Shown here piece by piece: positions 31,885 through 40,403 of a stretch of 64,000 nt of DNA (the stretch's first letter is position 1; each line of letters starts with the position of its first letter). The stretch is from Caballeronia fortuita. GTDB taxonomy: Bacteria > Pseudomonadota > Gammaproteobacteria > Burkholderiales > Burkholderiaceae. Location of the stretch: positions 62,001-126,000 of the forward strand of contig NZ_FCNX02000009.1 in assembly GCF_001544835.2 (NCBI RefSeq), in the 5' to 3' direction. A program made the position numbers and the translations under genes. The notes beneath the pieces were generated by a model that saw only the letters and a list, made by a program, of their open reading frames with translations, was not told where the DNA came from and did no database searches.

Positions 31885-32901
31885 TCACTTCGACGCGGTT
31901 GCCGTGCCCGACAGATATTCGTTCGAGTACGTGCGCGCGAGATCGATATGCTTGCCCTTCACCGACGGATTGAACGCGGCCAGCACCTTCAGCACGGTAT
32001 CGGGACCATCGGCGGGCATCTTGCCGTCTTTGGTGAACATCGGCAGCGAAGCCTTCAGCGCGGCTACGTACAACTCCTTGTTCTTCGCGTAATAGTCCTT
32101 CGGCATTTTCTCGGCGATTTCCTCGGCGCTGTGCGTCGAAATGAAGTTCAGCGTCTTCGCGAACGCGCGCGAGAGCTTCGCCGCGTCGGCCTTGTGCGCT
32201 TCGGCCCACGCGCGCTGCACGTAGAAGCTCGACGCCGGATACGTGCCGCCGAGCGCGGCGCGCGTGCCTTCGATCGTCCGCATGTCGACGAGCACCTGCG
32301 CCTCGCCGGTCTTCAGCAGTTGCGAGACGGTCGGCTCGGTCGTCATGCCCGCGTCGATGCGCTCCTGCTTGATCGCGGCGATGAAGCTCGCGTCCGCGCC
32401 GACCGGCAGCAGCGTGTATTCCTTCGAGCTCACGCCCGCGCGTTGCGCGAGATATTGCGTGAGAAAGCTCGTCGACGAGCCGAGGCCCGTCACGCCGAGC
32501 GTCTTGCCTTTGACATCGGCCATGCTTTTCAGCTTGCCGGCCTGTTTCGTCGACACCAGTTCGACTTCGCCCGGCACTTGCCCGAAGATCACGAGCGCCT
32601 GCACTTCCTTGCCCTTGCTCTGCAAGTCGATGGTGTGATCGTAGAAGCCGACGACGCCTTGCACCGCGCCCGCCAGCAACTCGTTCTCGGCATCGACGCC
32701 GGCGGGCTGCGAGAGAATTTCGACGTCGAGGCCTTCGTCCTTGAAGTAGCCGAGCTGCTCGGTCAGCTTCGCGGGCAGATAGATGATCTTGGTCGCGCCG
32801 CCGACCATGATGGAAATTTTCTCCGCATACGCGGAAACGGACGTGGCAGCGAGGGCGAAAGCGACGCTGGACACAGCAGCGATCTGGCGCAAGGTACGCA
32901 T
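31885..32901 (-). CDS. ABC transporter substrate-binding protein, NMT1/SsuA-like
   Basis: Periplasmic binding protein of 338 aa with a signal peptide (residues 1-27, cleaving after VSAYA) and the NMT1/THI5-like fold: GYFKDEGLDVEIL, ENELLAGAVQGVVGFYDHTI, and GKTLGVTGLGSSTSF. The phrase GFYDHTIDLQSKGK is characteristic of the nitrate/sulfonate/taurine-binding group. It begins the operon, divergent from the two-component genes at 33069, which may sense the same compound. AGGAGACTTCCG lies before ATG 32901. Confidence 0.92.
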   Translation of the reverse strand: MRTLRQIAAVSSVAFALAATSVSAYAEKISIMVGGATKIIYLPAKLTEQLGYFKDEGLDVEILSQPAGVDAENELLAGAVQGVVGFYDHTIDLQSKGKEVQALVIFGQVPGEVELVSTKQAGKLKSMADVKGKTLGVTGLGSSTSFLTQYLAQRAGVSSKEYTLLPVGADASFIAAIKQERIDAGMTTEPTVSQLLKTGEAQVLVDMRTIEGTRAALGGTYPASSFYVQRAWAEAHKADAAKLSRAFAKTLNFISTHSAEEIAEKMPKDYYAKNKELYVAALKASLPMFTKDGKMPADGPDTVLKVLAAFNPSVKGKHIDLARTYSNEYLSGTATASK

Positions 32902-33068
32902 CGGAAGTCTCCTTGGTGTGGGCCGTGTTGTAAGTGAAGGCCCGCTTTTTCAGTTGTGCGTGGCGATTATAGAAAGGTGAAACCTTCTGTGAGCTTTCTG
33001 CGTCGATGTCGAAACATGGGTGTTAACCCGATGCTTAACGGAGCGTCCACGCAATACAATCGCGCACC
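32902..33068. promoter_or_regulatory. Divergent promoter region, ABC importer and TctDE-like pair
   Basis: It contains the inverted repeat AAGGT-GAA-ACCTT (32974-32986) and a TTAAC direct repeat (33023-33027 and 33035-33039, 12-bp period) upstream of a -10-like TACAAT (33055-33060). TACAAT lies only eight bases before ATG 33069, so the regulator mRNA may have almost no leader. The repeats are candidate binding sites for the response regulator. Confidence 0.5.
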
Positions 33069-33743
33069 ATGAAGCTGCTGCTGATCGAAGACAATCCGAC
33101 GCTCGCGCTCTGGCTCGCCAAGATGCTGGAACAGGAGGCGTTCGCGCTCGAAACGGTGCAGGACGGCGAGTCGGCCGATCAACTTCTGCGCACGAATCAA
33201 TACGATGTCGTGCTGCTCGATCTCAACCTTCCGCGGCTTTCCGGCAAGAATGTGTTGCGACGCCTGCGCCAGCGCGGCGATCCGACGCCGGTGATGATCC
33301 TCACGGCGAGCGGCTCCATCGACGAAAAAGTGGAACTGCTCGGCGCGGGTGCGGACGACTATCTCGTCAAGCCGTTCGAAGTGCGCGAACTCGTCGCGCG
33401 CGTCAAGGTGATGATCCGGCGGCGCACGTCGTCGACGGCGAACGAGGTGTCGTGCGGCGACCTCGTGTTCGATATCGACACACGCCAGTTCGCGCTCAAG
33501 GGCGCGCCGCTCGCGGTGACGCCGCGCGAGCGCAGCGTGCTCGAAGCGCTGATCCTGCGTCTCGGCAAGACAGTCTCGAAGGCGTCCTTGCTCGATGCGA
33601 TCACGCACGAGGACAGCCCGAGCGAGGACGCGCTCGAAATCTACGTGTCGCGGCTGCGCAAGAAGCTCGACGGCAGCTCGGCCGCCATCGTCACGCTGCG
33701 CGGCCTCGGCTATCTGTTGCGCAGGAAGGACCATGACCAATAG
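33069..33743 (+). CDS. tctD: OmpR-family response regulator, TctD-like
   Basis: DNA-binding response regulator of 224 aa. Receiver: MKLLLIEDNPTLALWLAKML with Asp51 in VLLDLNLPRLSG and Lys in YLVKPFE; output: OmpR winged helix ending ATVT-like IVTLRGLGYLLRRKD. TctD regulators control tricarboxylate and other carboxylate transporters. It overlaps the kinase gene start by 11 bases. It is divergent from an ABC importer of the sulfonate/nitrate class, not a Tct transporter, so the name reflects the family only. Confidence 0.88.
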   Translation: MKLLLIEDNPTLALWLAKMLEQEAFALETVQDGESADQLLRTNQYDVVLLDLNLPRLSGKNVLRRLRQRGDPTPVMILTASGSIDEKVELLGAGADDYLVKPFEVRELVARVKVMIRRRTSSTANEVSCGDLVFDIDTRQFALKGAPLAVTPRERSVLEALILRLGKTVSKASLLDAITHEDSPSEDALEIYVSRLRKKLDGSSAAIVTLRGLGYLLRRKDHDQ

Positions 33744-35109
33744 CCTGCGCGTGCGTCTTTTGTGGTGGCTGCTCGTGCCGCTCGCCATGTACGTGTTCAT
33801 GACGGGCAAGGCCGCGTACGACAACGCGCGCCATACGGCCGATCTCGTGCAGGAAAACACGCTGCTGGCATCGGCGCGGATGATCGCGGGCGAGGTCGAA
33901 TGGTCGGACGGCAGATTGCTCGTCGACGTTCCGCCTTCCGCGCTCGAAGTGTTCGCATCGCCGCAGGGCGATCAGGTTTTCTACAACGTGAGCGTCGACG
34001 ATGGCCGCCTGCTCGCCGGCGCACCCGACTTCCCGACGCGCGCCGCCGACGGACACGACGCCCCGAATTACTACGACGCCGATCTTCACGGCAAGCCGAT
34101 ACGCGCCGTCGGTTTCGTGCGCCAGATGTACGACAACGGCGCGATACGCCGCGTGCTCGTTTCCGTCGGCAAGACGCAGGCGTCGCGCGATGCGATGGTG
34201 CGCGAACTGTGGCGTCCGCAGCTCGTGCGGCAGATCGAGATCGTGCTGCTCGCCGTCGCGCTCGCGTGCATCGGCTTGACGTTCGAATTGCGGCCGCTCC
34301 TGAAGGTGAAGGAAGAAGTGATGGACCGCGATCCGATGCAGCTCGAGCCGTTGCGCGTCGAGCGCCTGCACACGGAACTGCGGCCGATCGTCGAGGCGAT
34401 CAACCAGTGCATCGCGCGGCTGGGGCTTCAGGTCGCGGCGCAGCGGCGCTTCATCGCGGATGCGGCGCATCAGTTGCGCACGCCGCTCACGCTGCTGGAG
34501 ACGCAATTGCAGTTTGCACGGCAGCATCGGGAGATGGAGCCGTCGCTGAACGAAGCGCTCGCGGCGATGCAGCGGAGCAATCGTTCGATGGTCGGCCTGA
34601 CCAACAAGCTGCTGCTGCTCGCGCAGGCCGAAGCCGCGGACTACACACAACTCGCGAAGCAGAAGGTCGAGCTTTGCGCGATCGCGCAGGATGTGATCGA
34701 AGACCTCGCGATGTTCGCGCAGAAGCGCGAGATCGATCTGGGCGCGGACCTGACCGGATCGGCGTGGGTCATCGGGCATGAGGGTTTGCTGTCGGCGCTC
34801 ATCTACAACGTCACCGAGAACGCGATTCGCTATACGCAGGCGGGCGGGCATGTGACCGTCGCCGTCGCGCGCGATGAGCGCAACGTGACGCTGACCGTCA
34901 CCGACGACGGCCCCGGCATTCCCGCCGAAGCGCGCAGCCGCGTGTTCGAGCCGTTCTATCGCGCATCCGCCGATACGGAAGGCACCGGTTTGGGTTTGTC
35001 GATCGCGAAGGAAATTGTACAGGCGCATCGCGGGGAAATCGGGCTCGGGACGCGTGAGCATCCGGAGCGGGGCGTGGTCGTGACCGTAAATTTCGTGCGC
35101 GCTTTGTGA
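33733..35109 (+). CDS. tctE: Sensor histidine kinase, TctE-like
   Basis: Inner-membrane kinase of 458 aa. A first helix (about 10-28), a TctE-type periplasmic sensor segment (GDQVFYNVSVDDGRLLAG), a second helix (about 165-183), then the His box RRFIADAAHQLRTPLTLL, the N-box NVTENAIRY and G-boxes DDGPGIP and GTGLGLSIAKEIV. AGGAAGGACC precedes ATG 33733, which overlaps the regulator gene. Together they form the two-component system read rightward from the divergent region with the ABC importer. Confidence 0.9.
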   Translation: MTNSLRVRLLWWLLVPLAMYVFMTGKAAYDNARHTADLVQENTLLASARMIAGEVEWSDGRLLVDVPPSALEVFASPQGDQVFYNVSVDDGRLLAGAPDFPTRAADGHDAPNYYDADLHGKPIRAVGFVRQMYDNGAIRRVLVSVGKTQASRDAMVRELWRPQLVRQIEIVLLAVALACIGLTFELRPLLKVKEEVMDRDPMQLEPLRVERLHTELRPIVEAINQCIARLGLQVAAQRRFIADAAHQLRTPLTLLETQLQFARQHREMEPSLNEALAAMQRSNRSMVGLTNKLLLLAQAEAADYTQLAKQKVELCAIAQDVIEDLAMFAQKREIDLGADLTGSAWVIGHEGLLSALIYNVTENAIRYTQAGGHVTVAVARDERNVTLTVTDDGPGIPAEARSRVFEPFYRASADTEGTGLGLSIAKEIVQAHRGEIGLGTREHPERGVVVTVNFVRAL

Positions 35110-35152
35110 GTCTTATGGAATGACCAGACGCGTTTGAGCGTGCGTTCGGAAA

Positions 35153-35158
35153 TATACT
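35153..35158 (+). promoter_or_regulatory. -10-like TATACT shared by the metalloprotease genes
   Basis: The stretch AATATACTTCT (35151-35161) recurs at 36008-36018, each about 40-55 bases before one of the two paralogous metalloprotease genes. TATACT within it resembles a -10 element. The duplication of regulatory DNA with the genes suggests a tandem duplication including the promoter. Confidence 0.4.
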
Positions 35159-35195
35159 TCTTCTACTTTGCGTGGCAGCGGGAACGGAGAAGAAG

Positions 35196-35900
35196 ATGCG
35201 GCGAATCGGGGCGTGGCTGTTTGCATTGATGTCAGGAATGCTGCTCAGTGCGTGCGGCGGTGAGGACAGCGGCGGCGCTTCCGCCACGTCCAACGCCCAA
35301 CTGCAAGGCACGAACAAGGGATTTGCCCTGTCGACGGTCATCTGGAAGCAGTTCCCGATCGGCGTGTGCTGGGACTTGAGCAATGCCGATTTCGCGCTCT
35401 ATGCGACACAGCGGTCCTGGAGTCAGCAGGCGGTCGAAGCGAGCTGGGAGGCGCATTCGGGCGTCGTGTTCACGGGCTGGCAGCAATGCACGAACGCGCC
35501 GAATTACTACGGCATTCGTATATCGCTCGAAGACAGCGCGGCGAACGGGCCACATACGCAAGGTCTCGGCACTCAGTTGAACAATGTCGTCGGCGGAATG
35601 GTTTTCAACTTCACGTTCAGGAACTGGAGTCCGAGTTGCGTCGGGCGTGAGGAGTATTGCATCCGCAATATCGCCGCGCATGAGTTCGGGCACGCGCTGG
35701 GATTCGCGCACGAACAGAATCGGCCGGACACGCCATCGACGACGTGCAAGGAGCCCGCGCAAGGCACCTACGGCGACACGATGATCGGCGCGTGGGATCT
35801 GGCGTCGATCATGAATTACTGCAATCCGCAATGGAACGGTAACGGGCAACTCAGCGCGACGGATATCGTGATGGCGCAGATGTTCTATGGGGTGCGTTGA
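35196..35900 (+). CDS. Astacin-like zinc metalloprotease lipoprotein
   Basis: Exported lipoprotein of 234 aa. The signal peptide ends in lipobox LSAC followed by a GG linker. The zinc site HEFGHALGFAHEQNRPD (H-E-x2-H-x2-G-x2-H-E) plus the Met-turn SIMNY identify an astacin/metzincin-type metalloprotease. Cys residues in GVCWD, QQCTN and SCVGREEYC probably form disulfides. GGAG before ATG 35196. A longer paralogue lies next to it at 36064, alike over this whole length. Astacins cleave proteins outside the cell; the target here is unknown. Confidence 0.88.
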   Translation: MRRIGAWLFALMSGMLLSACGGEDSGGASATSNAQLQGTNKGFALSTVIWKQFPIGVCWDLSNADFALYATQRSWSQQAVEASWEAHSGVVFTGWQQCTNAPNYYGIRISLEDSAANGPHTQGLGTQLNNVVGGMVFNFTFRNWSPSCVGREEYCIRNIAAHEFGHALGFAHEQNRPDTPSTTCKEPAQGTYGDTMIGAWDLASIMNYCNPQWNGNGQLSATDIVMAQMFYGVR

Positions 35901-36009
35901 GCGAGACGACGAACGTTTCCGAAAAGCGGTTTCTTGTGCGTTGGCAAATGATTTTGAAAGCGTGTGGAAATATTCTGTAATACGTCGAACCCAGATTGCA
36001 CTTTGAAAA

Positions 36010-36015
36010 TATACT
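36010..36015 (+). promoter_or_regulatory. -10-like TATACT upstream of second metalloprotease
   Basis: Copy of the AATATACTTCT element of 35151-35161, here at 36008-36018, 49 bases before ATG 36064. No good -35 hexamer is visible at standard spacing in either copy. Confidence 0.35.
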
Positions 36016-36063
36016 TCTCCGTTCCTGCGCGAGGGCGCATGGTTAGTCATAACGGAAAAGAAA

Positions 36064-37830
36064 ATGGAAAAATTAAAGGGGTTAGCCTTCGCGTTATTTT
36101 CAGGGATACTGATAAGTGCGTGCGGCGGAAGTAACAGCGGAAGCGACGCGCTTAACGGGACCACCAAGGCTTCGGCAGAACAATCGGCGGCTCAGAGTAA
36201 TGCGACGATAAAGGGCTATGCCTTGTCGACCGTTATCTGGGATCGCGTGCCGATCGGCGTTTGCTGGGATCTCAACAACGCGGACTTCGCGCGCTATTCA
36301 GCGGAACGCGGATGGACCCGCGCCGCGGTGGGGGAAACGTGGGAGCAGCACTCCGGCGTCGAATTCACCGGATGGCAGCAGTGTACGAACGACCCAGACT
36401 TCTACGGCATACGCATTTCAGTCGAAGACATCGCCGGGAGCGCCCCGCATACGTGGGGCCTCGGCGCGATGCTGAACAATTCGCCGGGCGGCATGGCGCT
36501 CAATTTCACGTTCAATAACTGGAAACCGAACTGCCAGGGACGCGAAGAATATTGCATTCGACGGATCGCTGCGCACGAATTCGGTCACGCGCTTGGTTTC
36601 GCGCATGAGCAGAACCGGCCGGATACGCCGTCGTCGTGCATCGAACCCGCGCAAGGTACACGAGGCGACACGATGGTCGGCGAGTGGGACCTCGCATCGG
36701 TCATGAACTACTGCAACCCGAAGTGGAACGGCGACGGGAAACTGAGCGCCACCGATATCGAGATGGCGCAGAAGTTTTATGGTCCGCACAAGACCGATAC
36801 GGTCTATATCGTGACGCGCGTCTCGAGCCCTGCAAAGGTCACGGAATACGACCTGAACACTCGTCAGGCTGTGTCCACGTTCGAACTCAATTTCGGCGGA
36901 GCCGATGCTTTCATTCGCAAGATGGTCGCGAGTCCGGCTAAAAATCGGCTTTTCTTCGAAATGGAGATCAAATCGCAAGACGGGCCGCAGATGAAAGGCG
37001 CGCAATCGAGCATACTGATTGCATACGACATGGCTACGCGTACAGTGCTATGGAACACGCGAATGAGTCGTACGTCCGACACCGTGTTGAAAGCTTCGCC
37101 GGATGGTTCACGACTGTATTATGCAGTGGACAATTCCATCAGTACGTTGGATGCGGCGCACGGCGCGATCGTCGACGTCATGACCTTTTCCGATCCGTAT
37201 CATATTGCGGCAGTCGATACGACTCCCGGTGACAACGACAGCGTGTACACGCTGGGCAATGTCTCCGGCACCGGCAAGCAGTACGTTCGCCGCGTGAACA
37301 TGAAGGCGAAGAATGTGATGTTTTCGCTTCCGGTTGGACCGACACCAGGCGCATTTGCCGAAACGCAGTTTGTCGTGACACCGGACGGAAAGCGTGCGAT
37401 TTACATGGCGCCTGCCGTGTATGCTGGCCCGTCGGATATGTCGGAAATAGATTTGTCGAATGGCAAGATCAGGAAACTGCCGGGCGTCGATCCGTACAGG
37501 TATCCGTATCAGTACATCAATGGCCTCCAGGCGTTCGATAATCATCAAGTCGTGTTCTCTTACAACAACGACTCTACCCTTATTGCTTCGGTCATAATTT
37601 ACGACTTGGATGTCGGCGTGACAAAGCGGACCGAAACACAGAGACAAAGCTTCCCTCAAGTTCAGTATGATGCGAAGACGCAGTCGATCTTCACTGTGGA
37701 TCATTACAATTCCGCACTCACGCAGTTTGTGCTTCAAGACGATGGCACTTATCGAGGTAACGACTTGGGCTTCAAGACAGCCCAGTTGCCTTCGATCTCG
37801 TCTTCGAATTTTGCCTTCGTGAGGCGTTGA
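36064..37830 (+). CDS. Astacin-like metalloprotease with propeller-like extension
   Basis: Lipoprotein of 588 aa. Lipobox ISAC (Cys20), then a catalytic domain (about 45-240) closely matching the 35196 protein, with HEFGHALGFAHEQNRPD and Met-turn SVMNY. After about residue 240 comes a 345-residue part with repeated strands such as VYIVTRVSSPAKVTEYDLNT, ASPDGSRLYYAVDN and VTPDGKRAIYMAPA, typical of YVTN/WD-like beta-propellers that bind partners. The extension is absent from the paralogue and looks less GC-rich than the neighbours, suggesting domain acquisition. It is followed by a terminator. Confidence 0.87.
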   Translation: MEKLKGLAFALFSGILISACGGSNSGSDALNGTTKASAEQSAAQSNATIKGYALSTVIWDRVPIGVCWDLNNADFARYSAERGWTRAAVGETWEQHSGVEFTGWQQCTNDPDFYGIRISVEDIAGSAPHTWGLGAMLNNSPGGMALNFTFNNWKPNCQGREEYCIRRIAAHEFGHALGFAHEQNRPDTPSSCIEPAQGTRGDTMVGEWDLASVMNYCNPKWNGDGKLSATDIEMAQKFYGPHKTDTVYIVTRVSSPAKVTEYDLNTRQAVSTFELNFGGADAFIRKMVASPAKNRLFFEMEIKSQDGPQMKGAQSSILIAYDMATRTVLWNTRMSRTSDTVLKASPDGSRLYYAVDNSISTLDAAHGAIVDVMTFSDPYHIAAVDTTPGDNDSVYTLGNVSGTGKQYVRRVNMKAKNVMFSLPVGPTPGAFAETQFVVTPDGKRAIYMAPAVYAGPSDMSEIDLSNGKIRKLPGVDPYRYPYQYINGLQAFDNHQVVFSYNNDSTLIASVIIYDLDVGVTKRTETQRQSFPQVQYDAKTQSIFTVDHYNSALTQFVLQDDGTYRGNDLGFKTAQLPSISSSNFAFVRR

Positions 37831-37856
37831 TGGAAGGGTTGGCATAGTTCAGCCGC

Positions 37857-37900
37857 GCGAAGCGGCGGAAGATCAAAGGTTGCCTGCCGCTTCGCTTTTT
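37857..37900 (+). terminator. Intrinsic terminator after metalloprotease
   Basis: GCGAAGCGGC (37857-37866), 19-base loop, GCCGCTTCGC (37886-37895), then TTTTT. The stem is a perfect 10 bp. It separates the metalloprotease pair from the hydroxyproline cluster. Confidence 0.8.
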
Positions 37901-37923
37901 CTCTCTGACGACACATGCAGCGT

Positions 37924-37937
37924 TTTTGGATCCAAAA
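37924..37937. promoter_or_regulatory. Palindrome TTTTGGATCCAAAA, likely GntR operator
   Basis: A perfect 14-bp palindrome lies 72 bases before the first gene of the hydroxyproline cluster (38009). A-T flanks with a central GATC match the operators of many FCD-type GntR regulators. The cluster's own GntR gene is at 44842. A second imperfect copy (TTGATTCAAAA) follows at about 37941-37951. Confidence 0.6.
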
Positions 37938-38008
37938 TCCTTGATTCAAAATCGAGACAGGCGCACAATCGACCGGACCCGCAGCCTAAGCGATCCGAGG
38001 AAGCCGCC

Positions 38009-39319
38009 ATGACCGACCGCGCCAACGCCGTTGCCAGCCCGTACGTCGCAAGCGATTCACCGAAAGTCTCATCCAGATCCAGCCGTGCAGTCACCGCCGC
38101 CGTCGTCGGCAACATCCTCGAATGGTTCGATTTCGGCACCTACGCGTTTCTCGCGACCGTCATCGCCAAAGTGATGTTCCCGGCCGGCGACGACTTCGCC
38201 GCCATGCTCGGCACCTTCGGCGCGTTCGGCCTCGGCTTCGCGGCGCGTCCGCTCGGCGCGATCATCTTCGGATGGCTTGGCGACAAGAAAGGGCGCAAGT
38301 GGACGCTCACCTTCGTCATGCCGCTGATGGCCGCCGCCACGCTCTTCATGGCGCTCCTGCCGACGTATGCGGCAATCGGCATATGGGCGCCGATCCTGCT
38401 CGTGGCCGCGCGCATGCTGCAAGGCGTTTCCGTCGGCGGCGAACTCGGCAACGCGGTCGCGTATCTCGTCGAATGGGCGCCGCAGAACAGGCGCGGTTTC
38501 TACGGCAGCTTCCAGCAATGCAGCACACTCGGCGGCATGCTGCTCGGCTCGGGCGCGGCCGCGCTCATGACGACGCTGCTCTCTGCGCAGGCAATGCTCG
38601 ACTGGGGCTGGCGCGTGCCGTTCATCGTCGGCGCGATCGTGATCGGGCCGATCGGCTGGATCATCAGAAAGCGCAGCGAGGAAACGCCCGCATATCAAAG
38701 CGCGAGCGACGAAGCGCCGAGGACCAAAGGTCGCGCGCCCGCGCTGCTCGGCCTGCAGGCGTGCGGTCTTGTCATCGTATGGACGGTTTCGCTGTACGTG
38801 CTGCTCAACTATCTGCCGTCGTTCACGACGAAGTATGTCGGCATGCATCCGTCGACCGCGCTCTGGCTCAACACGGCGGGACTCATCGTGATGACCGCGT
38901 CGATCCCCTTCTGGGGCGCGGCCTCCGACCGCTTCGGCCGCAAGCCCATCTACGCGATCGGCTGCATCGCGTTTCTCGTGCTGCCGTATCCGATCTTCCA
39001 TCTGATGCTCGAATACAAGTCGGCGGCGATCGTCGGCGCGGTGCAGGTGCTGGGCGGCGTCGTCATCGGCATATTTTCGGGCGTCGGGCCGGCCGTGCTC
39101 TCCGAACTTTTCCCGACGAAAATCCGCACGACGTGGATGTCGATCGGCTATGGCATTGCCAACGCGGTGTTCGGCGGATTCGCGCCGATGATCTCCATCG
39201 CGCTCATCAAGGCGACCGGCTCGCCGCTTTCGCCCGCGTACTTCGTGATGCTCGCGGCGCTGCTCTCGACCATCACGGTCGTCACCATCAAGGAGACGGC
39301 GCACGCGCCGCTGCAATAA
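38009..39319 (+). CDS. MFS transporter, ProP-like (probable hydroxyproline permease)
   Basis: MFS permease of 436 aa in the metabolite:H+ symporter family with ProP and ShiA. N-terminal GNILEWFDFGTYAFLATVIA, the 2-3 loop FGWLGDKKGRKW and RMLQGVSVGGELGNAVAYL are diagnostic. GAGGAAG precedes ATG 38009; a longer in-frame reading upstream crosses the operator palindrome and is unlikely. It directly abuts the first racemase-family gene (39320 follows its stop), and the whole cluster is for hydroxyproline breakdown, so uptake of hydroxyproline is inferred. Confidence 0.88.
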   Translation: MTDRANAVASPYVASDSPKVSSRSSRAVTAAVVGNILEWFDFGTYAFLATVIAKVMFPAGDDFAAMLGTFGAFGLGFAARPLGAIIFGWLGDKKGRKWTLTFVMPLMAAATLFMALLPTYAAIGIWAPILLVAARMLQGVSVGGELGNAVAYLVEWAPQNRRGFYGSFQQCSTLGGMLLGSGAAALMTTLLSAQAMLDWGWRVPFIVGAIVIGPIGWIIRKRSEETPAYQSASDEAPRTKGRAPALLGLQACGLVIVWTVSLYVLLNYLPSFTTKYVGMHPSTALWLNTAGLIVMTASIPFWGAASDRFGRKPIYAIGCIAFLVLPYPIFHLMLEYKSAAIVGAVQVLGGVVIGIFSGVGPAVLSELFPTKIRTTWMSIGYGIANAVFGGFAPMISIALIKATGSPLSPAYFVMLAALLSTITVVTIKETAHAPLQ

Positions 39320-40399
39320 ATGCGCTGGAATCGCACGCTGACCGTAGTGAATTGCCATGCCGAAGGCGAAGTCGGCAACGTCGTGACGGGCTGCGTCTTC
39401 GACGTGCCCGGCGCCACGATGTTCGACAAGATGATGCACCTCGAAGAAGTGCGCGACGACCTGCGCCGCATCTGCATCTTCGAGCCGCGCGGTTCGGCGA
39501 ACCAGACCGTGAACTTCATCCTGCCCGCGACCGATCCGCGCGCGCAGATGGGCTACGTGATCGCGGAATCGACCGAATATCCGGCGATGTCCGGTTCGAA
39601 CACGATGTGCGTCGCGACTGTGCTGCTCGAAACCGGCATCCTGCCGATGACCGAGCCCGTCACCGAACTCGTGCTCGAAGCGCCCGCGGGCCTCATTCAT
39701 CTGCGTTGCTCGTGCGCGAACGGCAAGGTCACGAAGGTCGAGTTCACGAATCAGCCGGCGTTCGCGAATCATCTCGACAGGACGATCGAGGTCGAAGGCA
39801 TCGGCAGTCTGAGCGTGGATGTCGGCTATGGCGGCATGACGTATGTCATCGTCGATGCGGAGAAGCTCGGCTTTCGCATCGCGCCCGACGAAGCGCGCGA
39901 ACTGTGCGAGCTGGGGCAAGTCATCAAGGCCGCGGCGGCGGAACAGTTGCCATCGCCGCATCCGCTCAATCCGCTCATCAAGGGCATCACGATGACCGAG
40001 TTTATCGGCCCCCTCGCACGCGAAAGCGGCGTGCTGAAATCGCGCAACACGGTGATCGTGTCGCCGGGGCGCTGCGACCGTTCGCCGTGCGGCACGGGCA
40101 CGTCCGCGCGGCTCGCGGTGATGCACGCGAAAGGATTGATCGATGTCGGCGAGACGTTTCTGCACGAGTCGATCATCGGGTCGGTGTTCGAAAGCCGCAT
40201 CGAATCCGTCACGCGTCTAGGCGATGTTCCCGCCGTCGTGCCCGTCGTCGCGGGACAGGCGTGGATCACGGCGATATCGCAGGTCGGCGTCGATCCGACC
40301 GATCGCTTCCAGACCGGCTTCACGCTTGCCGACACATGGTGCGAAGCCGTCGACGACAAGCTCATCAAATCGCGCGCGGGATCACGACGTGACGAGTGA
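39320..40399 (+). CDS. Proline racemase superfamily, Ser/Cys subtype
   Basis: Protein of 359 aa. The second catalytic Cys is present in CDRSPCGTGTSA, but the first position is Ser in AMSGSNTMC, where true racemases and 4-hydroxyproline epimerases have MCGHG. Ser/Cys members are reported among trans-3-hydroxy-L-proline dehydratases and some epimerases, so dehydration of trans-3-hydroxy-L-proline to pyrroline-2-carboxylate is a reasonable inference. Start ATG 39320 is immediately after the permease stop. A Cys/Cys paralogue lies at 42544, so this pair probably has two different roles. Confidence 0.85.
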   Translation: MRWNRTLTVVNCHAEGEVGNVVTGCVFDVPGATMFDKMMHLEEVRDDLRRICIFEPRGSANQTVNFILPATDPRAQMGYVIAESTEYPAMSGSNTMCVATVLLETGILPMTEPVTELVLEAPAGLIHLRCSCANGKVTKVEFTNQPAFANHLDRTIEVEGIGSLSVDVGYGGMTYVIVDAEKLGFRIAPDEARELCELGQVIKAAAAEQLPSPHPLNPLIKGITMTEFIGPLARESGVLKSRNTVIVSPGRCDRSPCGTGTSARLAVMHAKGLIDVGETFLHESIIGSVFESRIESVTRLGDVPAVVPVVAGQAWITAISQVGVDPTDRFQTGFTLADTWCEAVDDKLIKSRAGSRRDE

Positions 40400-40403
40400 A
40401 GAC

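Noticed and set aside
38069..40392. Long open frames of about 700 codons on both strands over the permease and racemase genes
   Set aside because: They shadow two well-supported genes with clear motifs; the alternative translations are Arg/His/Asp-rich and have no domain.
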